The notes beneath the pieces were generated by a model that saw nothing but the letters and a program-made list of their open reading frames with translations, had not been told where the DNA came from and did no database searches. A program made the position numbers and the translations under genes. Of a stretch of 7,314 nt of DNA, positions 1 to 5,843 are shown piece by piece (position 1 is the stretch's first letter; every line of letters begins with the position of its first letter). The stretch covers positions 1 through 7,314 of the forward strand of contig VGRA01000127.1 in the NCBI GenBank assembly GCA_016875515.1, given 5' to 3'. Origin of the DNA: Deltaproteobacteria bacterium (GTDB lineage: Bacteria > Myxococcota > Myxococcia > Myxococcales > Myxococcaceae).

Positions 1-708
1 GCGGAGATCCAACACCTCCACGGAGATGCCCTCGGCCTCCAGCGCGCGGGCCGCCTCCATGCAGAAGTAGTACATGCGGGACCAGGTGATGAGCGTCACG
101 TCCGTGCCCGGGCGCTTGATGTCCGCCTTGCCGAGCGGCACCACGTGCTCGCCCTCCGGCACCTCGCCCTTGAGCGCGTACAGCCGCTCCCCCTCGAACA
201 TCACCACCGGGTTCTCGTCCCGGATGGCCGCCTTGAGCATCCCCTTGGCGTCCGCCGGGGTGGCCGGGGCAATCACCTTCAGCCCCGGGAAGTGGGCGTA
301 GTTGGCCTCGAGCGCCTGGCTGTGCTGGCTGGACAGCCGCCCGCCCGCGCCGCCCGGCCCGCGGAAGACGATGGGGCAGCGCAGCTGGCCGCCGGACATG
401 TGCCGCAGCTTGGCCGCGTTGTTGACGATCTGGTCCATGGCCAGGATGGCGAAGTTCCAGGTCATCATCTCCACCACCGGCCGCAGCCCCACCATGGCGG
501 CACCCACGGCCAGCCCGGTGAAGCCCAGCTCCGAGATGGGCGAGTCGATGATGCGCGCGCTGCCGTACTTGTCGAGCAGCCCCTGCGTCACCTTGAAGGC
601 GCCGTTGTAGCGGCCCACCTCCTCGCCGATGACGAACACCCGCCCGTCCCGGGCCATCTCCTCTGCCAGCGCCTGGTTCAGCGCCTCGCGGTACATGAGC
701 TCAGCCAT
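1..708 (-). CDS. pdhB: Pyruvate dehydrogenase E1 component, beta subunit (partial, C-terminus cut by window edge)
   Basis: This is the beta subunit of the alpha2beta2 E1 enzyme, which decarboxylates pyruvate with thiamine diphosphate (TPP) and passes the acetyl group to E2 lipoyl domains in the cytoplasm. The reading starts MAELMYREALNQALAEEM. It follows the PDHB family almost without gaps: GEEVG at 28-32 (the conserved Glu contacts the TPP aminopyrimidine), RIIDSPISELGF at 52-63, MSGGQ at 104-108, FRGPGGAGG at 115-123, SSQHSQ at 126-131 (active-site His129), PGLKVIAP and NPVV further on. 236 codons are visible, ending VEVLDLR. Family members have about 325 residues, so roughly 90 residues of the transketolase C-terminal domain lie outside. 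The ATG at 708 is chosen because a strong AGGAGGA stands 4 bases upstream. The start is 9 bases after the pdhA stop, so the two subunits should be made together. An acetoin or branched-chain E1 beta is possible, but the sequence looks closest to pyruvate dehydrogenase. Confidence 0.95.
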   Translation of the reverse strand, partial: MAELMYREALNQALAEEMARDGRVFVIGEEVGRYNGAFKVTQGLLDKYGSARIIDSPISELGFTGLAVGAAMVGLRPVVEMMTWNFAILAMDQIVNNAAKLRHMSGGQLRCPIVFRGPGGAGGRLSSQHSQALEANYAHFPGLKVIAPATPADAKGMLKAAIRDENPVVMFEGERLYALKGEVPEGEHVVPLGKADIKRPGTDVTLITWSRMYYFCMEAARALEAEGISVEVLDLR

Positions 709-712
709 GGCG

Positions 713-719
713 TCCTCCT
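713..719 (-). promoter_or_regulatory. pdhB ribosome binding site overlapping the pdhA stop codon
   Basis: On the minus strand the sequence reads TAGGAGGACGCCATG. The TAG stop of pdhA (720-718) shares two bases with the AGGAGGA Shine-Dalgarno of pdhB, which is 4 bases from the ATG. Ribosomes ending pdhA stop on the pdhB binding site. This is a typical arrangement for translational coupling of two subunits needed in equal amounts. The coupling itself is inferred. Confidence 0.85.
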
Positions 720-1815
720 AGCCCTTCTTCCCCGGCCGCCCGGCCGGCTCGAGTTCCCACGTGGTCTTCGCCTCGGGGCCCGGGTACGTGGGCCAGCTCA
801 CCTGCGTGCCCAGCACCCGCTCGCGCGGCTTCACGTCCAGCTCCCCGTCCTCGACAATGGTGTCCCGCCACAGCTCCGCCAGGTCCGGCTCCGGGGACGC
901 GTCCGCAAAGCGCACCGCCTCCTCCACCTCGCGCTTCACCTCTTCGTCAATTCCGTCCAACTCCGCGTCCGACGCGGCCTTCTTCTTCAGGATGTACTCG
1001 CGCAGCCGCGGGATGGGATCCCGCTTCCGCTCCTCCTCCACCTCCTGCTTCGTCCGGTAGTTGGCCGGGTCCGCCATGGAGTGGCCGCGGAAGCGGTACG
1101 TCAACGCCTCAATGAGCACCGGCCCCTTCCCGGACCGGGCGTACTCGGCGGCGTCCTTCACCGACTCGTAGAACTTCAGCACGTCCATGCCGTCCGCCTG
1201 CTCGCCGCGCATCCCGTAGGCCTCGGCCCGCTTGTAGACCTCCGGCACCGCCGCCACGCGCGCGAACTCCGTGCCCATCCCGAACAGGTTGTTCTCGCAG
1301 ATGTACACGACCGGCAGCTTCCACTTGGACGCCATGTTGAACGTCTCGTGGAGCGCCCCCTGGTTGGACGCCGCGTCCCCGAAGTAGCAGACCGTCACCC
1401 GGTCCTCGCCGCGGTACTTGCTGGCGAACGCCATCCCGGCCGCCAGCGGGATCTGCCCGCCGACGATTCCGTACCCGCCGTAGAAGTGGTTCTCGATGTC
1501 GAACAGGTGCATCGAGCCGCCCTTGCCCTTGCTGTACCCCGTGCCGCGGCCGAACAGCTCCGCCATGGCCATGCCGGGATGGGAGCCGCGCGCAAGCATC
1601 TGGCCGTGCTCGCGGTAGGCGGACAGCACGTAGTCGTCCTTGCGGATGGCCTCCTCCGCCCCCACCGCCACCGCCTCCTGCCCGATGTAGAGGTGGCAGA
1701 AGCCGGCGATCTTCCCGAGCTGGTACTGCGTGCCGGCCTTCTCCTCGAACTTCCGGATGAGGACCATCTTCCGGTACATCGACAGCAACTTGTCCCTCGA
1801 CAGCGCGGACGCCAT
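718..1815 (-). CDS. pdhA: Pyruvate dehydrogenase E1 component, alpha subunit
   Basis: The 365-residue alpha subunit of the TPP-dependent pyruvate dehydrogenase E1 carries most of the cofactor diphosphate site. Family landmarks in order are LIRKFEEKAG (19-28), HLYIGQEAVAVG (41-52), YREHG (67-71), GKGGSMH (98-104), FYGGYGIVGGQIPLAAG (111-127), the TPP/Mg motif GDA-x26-NN (146-148 to 175-176), and YRFRGHSMADP (240-250), the loop that is phosphorylated in the mitochondrial enzyme. The usual third glycine of the GDG motif is alanine here. After about residue 320, where E1 alpha chains normally end, there is a Pro/Trp-containing tail of about 45 residues ending GRPGKKG. The ATG at 1815 is preceded by GAGGGAG (1827-1821) with a 5-base spacer. 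It is the first gene of the visible pdhA-pdhB operon, and the genes for E2 and E3 are not in the window. Assignment to the pyruvate rather than the acetoin or 2-oxoisovalerate enzyme is likely but not proven by sequence alone. Confidence 0.95.
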   Translation of the reverse strand: MASALSRDKLLSMYRKMVLIRKFEEKAGTQYQLGKIAGFCHLYIGQEAVAVGAEEAIRKDDYVLSAYREHGQMLARGSHPGMAMAELFGRGTGYSKGKGGSMHLFDIENHFYGGYGIVGGQIPLAAGMAFASKYRGEDRVTVCYFGDAASNQGALHETFNMASKWKLPVVYICENNLFGMGTEFARVAAVPEVYKRAEAYGMRGEQADGMDVLKFYESVKDAAEYARSGKGPVLIEALTYRFRGHSMADPANYRTKQEVEEERKRDPIPRLREYILKKKAASDAELDGIDEEVKREVEEAVRFADASPEPDLAELWRDTIVEDGELDVKPRERVLGTQVSWPTYPGPEAKTTWELEPAGRPGKKG

Positions 1816-1885
1816 GCGGACTCCCTCAACGCAACGTGAAATGGGACATGCCTTCTAACGTGCCGGCGCAGCGGACTCCAGAGGG

Positions 1886-1913
1886 ATTGCACTGGCGCAG
1901 TGCGGCGAGACAG
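1886..1913 (-). promoter_or_regulatory. Dyad in the pdhA leader; candidate operator/promoter or weak terminator
   Basis: The 110-bp gap between the stop of the upstream membrane-protein gene (1926) and pdhA contains a perfect inverted repeat, GCACTG (1889-1894), GCG spacer, CAGTGC (1898-1903). On the minus strand it is followed by AATCCC, not a T run, so it is a poor intrinsic terminator. A weak promoter reading toward pdhA, CTGTCT (1913-1908), 16 bases, TGCAAT (1891-1886), would place the dyad mostly in the spacer between the two hexamers, a common repressor position. The dyad is seen directly. The promoter match is poor (3/6 and 4/6) and its use as an operator is a guess. Confidence 0.3.
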
Positions 1914-1925
1914 CCCTGTAGGAGC

Positions 1926-3488
1926 CTATGCCACCGAGCGTTCGGGGACCGCCTCACCCAGCGGCGGGCGCTCGAAGCGCACCATCCGCTTGAGCCCATT
2001 CCGGTCCAGCACCAGCCGCACCATCTGGAGCGAAACGCGCGGGGAGGCCTCGTCCTCCACCGTGTAACGGAACACCGCGTCCACCTGGTAGCTCTTCGCC
2101 CCCTTGATGCGCCCCACGGAGAAGTCCTCCAGATCCACGTACTCCAGGGCCGTCTCCGGGTCGTCCATGTCGCGGAGCAGGCGCTCCACGTTGATGCGCA
2201 TGATGTCGGTGACGCCCGTCACCCCGTCCTCGGCCCGCGGCAGCTGCTCCGGGTCCAGCACGATGCGCTTGGCGTACCGGATGATGCTCTCGGCCAGCTC
2301 CCCCTGGCTCACCGTGACGAAGTCGTCCGTCTGCCGCAGGCGCCGGACCTCCTCCGGGAGCTCCCCGGGCGCCACGTAGTCCACCTTCTCTTGCAGGGTG
2401 CCGATCCGGCTCTTGGTCACCGGGTCCACGATGGCGGTGCCGCGGTCGTAGAGGTGGCGCGCGGCAATGCGCGAGAACAGCCGCCGCAACCCCTCTTTGA
2501 TCCGGTCCTTCATCATGTAGCCCACCACCAGGATGAGGAAGAAATTGAGGCTGTTCTGGAGGAACCGCGCCTGCGCCCAGAAGGCAATCCCGGTGGCGAA
2601 CGCCATGGCAATGCCGGCCGCCACCGCGAACAGCACCTCCTCGAAGTTTTTCCGCTGGTCCTCCCGCCTCACGGAGAGGAACAGGATGTTCATGCAGAAC
2701 TTCTTCAGGAAGCCGATCCGGTGCATGTACTCCTCGTTGTCACCGGTGGGGGAGATGACGCTGCGCAGTTGGTGCTGCTTGCGGTAGGTCTCCTCCTCGA
2801 TCACCTGCGCCATGATCTCCTTGCGCAGCTCCGTGAACGCGCCGCTGCGCGGCAGCGCGTCCATGTCCGTCACCGCCTTGCGGAAGAACTGCTCCACGGA
2901 CAGCGACAGGTACTCGTCCACCAGACGCAGCGAGGCCCGCGTCCGCTCCTCCAGCGGCTTGCCTGTCTCCAGCCGGGGCAGCAGGGCGCGGAAGCGGGCC
3001 AGCACCTCCCGCACCTGCGCCATGTGGGCACGCACCGGCTCCTCGAAGGGGCCCGAGTCGAAGTGCGCGGCCCGCTCCATGGCGTCGCACTGCCCATCCA
3101 CCAACTGCACGAAGCGGCGAAGCGCCCCGCGGAACACGCACGAGAGCAGCTTCGCCTCGTAGACGATGTCCACCTCCGCCCGCCGCGAGCCGCTCACGTA
3201 CCGCTCCAGCTCCAGCAGCGGCGAGTGAGAGGCGGCCAGCACCTCCGTCAGGGAGAAGACCGGGGTCTTCAGCCGGATGTAGTTGTGGAGGTCCGCGTAG
3301 AAGTCCGCACGGGGCCAGGTGTCCGCGTCCACGTTGAGGGACGCCGGCAGGAAGAGCCAGGCCTCCACCTGGTAGCGCGAGGGCTGGTCCGTCCCGGACG
3401 GCTGGTACTCGAGCTTGATCTCGAACTGCTTGCGGTCATGGATGTCCAGCCGGTTCTGGAGCAGCGGCGGGTGGGACGGGACGCGCAC
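1926..3488 (-). CDS. Conserved-type hypothetical protein with two central membrane segments
   Basis: I do not recognise this 520-residue protein. It starts VRVPSHPPLLQNRLDIHDRK (GTG read as Met). Residues 20-240 form a soluble, mixed acidic/basic region with likely long helices (about 150-240, Glu/Arg/Leu-rich). Two hydrophobic segments follow at about 284-304 (VLFAVAAGIAMAFATGIAFWA) and 312-326 (around NFFLILVVGYMM), joined by a very short turn, like a membrane hairpin. A basic stretch, KDRIKEGLRRLFSRIAARH (327-345), follows the second segment and suggests a cytoplasmic face. The rest is soluble and ends with a beta-like pattern (SYQVDAVFRYTVEDE, RVSLQMVRLVLD). No catalytic motif is visible. 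The frame is open further upstream, but the GTG at 3488 is preferred: AGGATGG (3501-3495) lies just before it, the protein-like pattern begins there, and a longer form would run into the divergent transporter gene. It lies upstream of pdhAB on the same strand, separated by 110 bp. Confidence 0.85.
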   Translation of the reverse strand: MRVPSHPPLLQNRLDIHDRKQFEIKLEYQPSGTDQPSRYQVEAWLFLPASLNVDADTWPRADFYADLHNYIRLKTPVFSLTEVLAASHSPLLELERYVSGSRRAEVDIVYEAKLLSCVFRGALRRFVQLVDGQCDAMERAAHFDSGPFEEPVRAHMAQVREVLARFRALLPRLETGKPLEERTRASLRLVDEYLSLSVEQFFRKAVTDMDALPRSGAFTELRKEIMAQVIEEETYRKQHQLRSVISPTGDNEEYMHRIGFLKKFCMNILFLSVRREDQRKNFEEVLFAVAAGIAMAFATGIAFWAQARFLQNSLNFFLILVVGYMMKDRIKEGLRRLFSRIAARHLYDRGTAIVDPVTKSRIGTLQEKVDYVAPGELPEEVRRLRQTDDFVTVSQGELAESIIRYAKRIVLDPEQLPRAEDGVTGVTDIMRINVERLLRDMDDPETALEYVDLEDFSVGRIKGAKSYQVDAVFRYTVEDEASPRVSLQMVRLVLDRNGLKRMVRFERPPLGEAVPERSVA

Positions 3489-3600
3489 AGCTTCCCATCC
3501 TAGCCGGTTGTCGCTCGCTCGGCAGCAGGCACCGCGGCAGCGGCGTTCACCGGCAAACCGGCGTATGCTCCCGGCCCCCTTCGCGTCACGAGGTCCCCCC
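3489..3600. promoter_or_regulatory. Divergent intergenic region between the membrane protein and the transporter
   Basis: This 112-bp gap separates two divergent starts and must hold both promoters, unless one gene is transcribed from elsewhere. Visible elements are a tandem ACCGGC-AA-ACCGGC (3549-3562) and a GCCGGTT (3503-3509) that pairs as an inverted repeat with AACCGGC (3556-3562). TATGCT at 3564-3569 resembles a -10 box for the transporter, but no -35 stands at the right distance. The transporter's Shine-Dalgarno, CGAGG (3589-3593), has a 7-base spacer containing six C. No confident promoter can be placed. Confidence 0.35.
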
Positions 3601-5055
3601 ATGGGCGCCCTGCCCCCCTGGCTCCTGAAGCTCGCCCCCATCCTGTTCCTGCTCGCCGCCATCGCGGTGGTGGTCTCGCGGCTGCCCAAGGTGGACCTCG
3701 GCCACTCGGAGGCCTTCAAGCGGCGGCGGCTGATGAACTGGGTGCCGCTGGGCCTCACCTACGCCTTCCTCTACTTCGGCCGCTACAACCTCTCCGCGCT
3801 CGCCGGGGAGCTGGACGTGGCGGGGCTGCTTCCCAAGGCGGACTTCAACGCCATCGACGGGTACGGGGCGTGGGTCTACGGCATCGCCTTCCTCCTGAAC
3901 GGCCCGCTGACGGACCGCTTCGGCGGGCGGGCCACCATGCTGGTGGCCACCGTGGGCTCGGCGCTCAGCAACGTGGGCATGGCGCTGGCGGTGCAGAACG
4001 CCACCGGCGGGGACCCGTCCGGGCTGAAGCAATCCCTGGTGCTGCTGAACGCCGCCAACATGTACTTCCAGAGCTTCGGCGCGGTCAGCATCGTCAAGGT
4101 CAACGCCCCGTGGTTCCACGTCCGCGAGCGCGGCGTGCTGGGCGGGCTGTTCGGCGTGCTCATCTCGCTGGGCCTCTACTTCTCCTATGACTGGAGCCTG
4201 GCCATTGGACGGACGTTCGGCTTCTCCCTCGCGTTCTGGATCCCCGCGGCCGTGCTGGCCCTCTTCGCGGGGGTGACCGCCGCGTTCGTGCGGGACTCGC
4301 CCTCCACCGCCGGCTTCGCCGAATTCGACACCGGGGACGCCTCCTCCGGCACGGGGGACGCCCCCGAGGGGCTCGTCTCCGTGCTCAAGCGGATGTTCTC
4401 GCAGCGGGTCATCTGGATCGTCGTGGCGGTGGAGTTCTGCTCCGGCTTCCTGCGCCAGGCCGTGATGAAGCAGTACCGGCTGTACGCCAAGGGCATCGGG
4501 GACGCGGACTCCTTCGTGTACGAGAACTGGGGGATGCTGCTGTGCGTGGCGGGCATCCTCGGCGGCGTGTTCGCCGGGTTCATCTCGGACCACGTCTTCG
4601 GCAGCCGCCGAGGTCCCGTCTCCAGCGTGCTGTACGCGGGGCTGGCCGCCGGCGCGGGCGTGGCCATGTTCACGCTCGGCTCCCCCGTCCTGGGCTGGGC
4701 CGTGGTCTTCATGTCCCTGTGCGTCATTGGCGTGCACGGGATGCTCTCCGGCACCGCCTCCATGGACTTCGGCGGCAAGAAGAACGCCGGCGTCGTCACC
4801 GGCATCATCGACGGCTTCGTCTACCTGGGCACCGGGGCGCAGGCGTTCCTGTATGGCGCCAAGCTGCCCAAGGGGGAGCTGGCAAAGGATCCGGCGAATT
4901 GGAAGATCTGGCCCGGGGCCATGCTGCCGGTGGCGCTGGTGGGACTGGGGCTGTGCGCCACCATCTGGAACGCGCGCCCCGCAGCCAGGCAGGCCCCCCC
5001 AGCCCCCCTGCCCCGCGGCGAGGAGAAGGACACGCCGGCGGCGCGCTCCGGCTGA
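3601..5055 (+). CDS. Major facilitator transporter, organophosphate:phosphate antiporter (GlpT/UhpT-like) type
   Basis: This 484-residue inner-membrane transporter probably exchanges a phosphorylated metabolite for inorganic phosphate. Matches to the GlpT/UhpT/PgtP pattern are YFGRYNLS (58-65, Arg61 at the position of GlpT Arg45), GPLTDRFGGR (101-110, loop 2-3 signature), WFHVRERG (171-178, as WWSQKERG in GlpT), VRDSPSTAG (230-238, start of the central loop), GFLRQAV (282-288, Arg285 at the GlpT Arg269 position), GFISDHVFGSRRG (326-338) and KKNAGVVTGIIDGFVYLG (393-410). Twelve core helices can be traced from about 48 to 456. An additional hydrophobic helix at about 8-27 precedes them, and the last 25 residues form a Pro/Ala-rich tail. 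The ATG at 3601 is chosen for the CGAGG at 3589-3593. An in-frame ATG at 3565 would add 12 non-hydrophobic residues with no better site. The substrate cannot be read from sequence. It converges on the Nudix gene, leaving 3 bases between stops. Confidence 0.88.
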   Translation: MGALPPWLLKLAPILFLLAAIAVVVSRLPKVDLGHSEAFKRRRLMNWVPLGLTYAFLYFGRYNLSALAGELDVAGLLPKADFNAIDGYGAWVYGIAFLLNGPLTDRFGGRATMLVATVGSALSNVGMALAVQNATGGDPSGLKQSLVLLNAANMYFQSFGAVSIVKVNAPWFHVRERGVLGGLFGVLISLGLYFSYDWSLAIGRTFGFSLAFWIPAAVLALFAGVTAAFVRDSPSTAGFAEFDTGDASSGTGDAPEGLVSVLKRMFSQRVIWIVVAVEFCSGFLRQAVMKQYRLYAKGIGDADSFVYENWGMLLCVAGILGGVFAGFISDHVFGSRRGPVSSVLYAGLAAGAGVAMFTLGSPVLGWAVVFMSLCVIGVHGMLSGTASMDFGGKKNAGVVTGIIDGFVYLGTGAQAFLYGAKLPKGELAKDPANWKIWPGAMLPVALVGLGLCATIWNARPAARQAPPAPLPRGEEKDTPAARSG

Positions 5056-5066
5056 CCGTCAGCCGG
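5048..5066. terminator. Shared hairpin at the convergent gene ends, carrying both stop codons
   Basis: CCGGCTGA (5048-5055), CCG, TCAGCCGG (5059-5066) is a perfect 8-bp inverted repeat with a 3-base loop. The TGA stop of the transporter is the last three bases of the left arm. The stop of the Nudix gene, read on the minus strand, is the last three bases of the other arm. It folds in transcripts from both directions and is a candidate bidirectional terminator. There is no T run on either side, so classical intrinsic termination is doubtful. It may instead act as a 3'-end protecting hairpin or pause site. Confidence 0.5.
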
Positions 5067-5733
5067 GGGCGTCCGCGAGCCGCAGCAGCGCCAGCTCCGT
5101 CTTGGCGTCCGGCACGGTGCCGTCGCGGCACAGCCGGAGCGCCTCGCCGAACGGCACCCACCGCGTCTGCGCCCCCTCCTCCAGGGGGGAGCCGTCCCCC
5201 GGAAGCGGCGCCTGGGGCAGCCCGGTCACGTCGGCCGCGCACAGGTGGATCCGCTCGGACAGGATGCCGGGGGCCACGAAGAACGGCGCCCCGAGCATCT
5301 GGATGCGGGCGGCATCCACCCGGAAGCCCGCCTCCTCCCAGGCCTCCTCCGCCGCGCGCGCGCGGATGCCCGCCTCCCCCTCGTCCGAGGGCTCGAGCAG
5401 CCCGGCGACGATCTCCTCTACCTGCAGGAACTCGCGCCCGTCCGGCACCACGGGCCGCTCGTCCCTCCGGAAGTAGGCCGCCGGGCGCAGGTTGGTGCGC
5501 AGCAGCAGCTCGCGCCCGCCTGCCGCGGCGGTCCGGTAGAGCAGCACCGCAACCGCGTCCAGACGGGGCCGGTCCACCACGTCCACCCGGTACTCCGCGG
5601 ACGCGCTCCCGTCTGCCCGCCGGTTGCGGCAGCGCAGCCGGCGCACGCGGAGGAACCCCTCGTCGCACCGGCTCCGGCCGGTCAGGTCCTCCACCACCTC
5701 TATCCCCGTCACCACCAGCGGCTCGTCTGACAT
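5059..5733 (-). CDS. Nudix hydrolase, ADP-ribose pyrophosphatase-like, with a degenerate Nudix box
   Basis: This 224-residue cytoplasmic protein of the Nudix superfamily should cleave a nucleoside diphosphate linked to another group, such as ADP-ribose or a sugar nucleotide. The order is that of NudF-like enzymes: an N-terminal beta region (1-55), VAVLLYR (61-67), the strand LLLRTNLRPA (77-86), VEEIVAGLLEP (105-115), the catalytic helix AAEEAWEEAGF (127-137), and APGILSER (154-161), matching the SPGGTSER loop of E. coli NudF. The Nudix box departs from G-x5-E-x7-REUxEExGU: there are 8 residues between Gly111 and Glu120, one extra residue before the helix, and the Arg of REUxEE is Glu129. The metal-binding glutamates 130, 133 and 134 are kept. 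The ATG at 5733 is preferred because a longer frame would enter the divergent phosphatase promoter, although no clear Shine-Dalgarno precedes it. The substrate remains open. Confidence 0.85.
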   Translation of the reverse strand: MSDEPLVVTGIEVVEDLTGRSRCDEGFLRVRRLRCRNRRADGSASAEYRVDVVDRPRLDAVAVLLYRTAAAGGRELLLRTNLRPAAYFRRDERPVVPDGREFLQVEEIVAGLLEPSDEGEAGIRARAAEEAWEEAGFRVDAARIQMLGAPFFVAPGILSERIHLCAADVTGLPQAPLPGDGSPLEEGAQTRWVPFGEALRLCRDGTVPDAKTELALLRLADAPG

Positions 5734-5843
5734 GGGCAGCCGGTCTAGCCCACCTGGCCGTCCGCCTTGAACCGGTGGGGGGGTTCTGGCAAAGAGCCGC
5801 CGGCCGGACGTTCCACCCCTTCGTTTCCTCCAGGACAGCCCGC
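5734..5843. promoter_or_regulatory. Divergent intergenic region between the Nudix hydrolase and the phosphatase lipoprotein
   Basis: This 110-bp gap holds the start regions of two divergent genes. A run of seven G (5777-5783) lies between GAACC (5769-5773) and GGTTC (5782-5786), making a 5-bp inverted repeat. TTGAAC (5767-5772) resembles a -35 box toward the phosphatase, but the sequence 17 bases on (CAAAGA) is a poor -10. No convincing promoter or sigma-54 site can be assigned for either direction. Confidence 0.3.
5832..5835 (+). promoter_or_regulatory. Ribosome binding site supporting a TTG start of the phosphatase lipoprotein
   Basis: AGGA (within CCAGGAC) ends 8 bases before the TTG at 5844. 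It decides the start: the frame is open upstream, including a GTG at 5775, but only the TTG combines a Shine-Dalgarno at usable distance with a well-formed lipoprotein signal peptide immediately after it. Confidence 0.6.

Noticed and set aside
145..3503. Two very long plus-strand open frames (145-1839 and 1836-3503) that overlap by four bases like an operon
   Set aside because: They are antisense to pdhA, pdhB and the membrane-protein gene. The translations are full of His, Arg, Leu, Pro and Val with no domain pattern, the usual shadow of GC-rich genes on the opposite strand. The opposite frames match known families or show real protein pattern.
3503..3562. GCCGGTT / AACCGGC inverted repeat and tandem ACCGGC as an operator pair
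   Set aside because: The arms are short, GC-rich and 46 bp apart. Such matches are expected by chance in DNA of this composition. They are noted in the intergenic entry only.
3489..3758. Upstream ATG-started 90-codon extension of the 520-residue protein
   Set aside because: It would overlap the start of the divergent transporter antisense, has an Arg/Gly/Ser-rich shadow composition, and a good Shine-Dalgarno stands before the GTG at 3488.
5787..5801. Sigma-54 promoter suggested by TGGCA
   Set aside because: The second element (TTGC) is missing at the required distance, so only half of the consensus is present.
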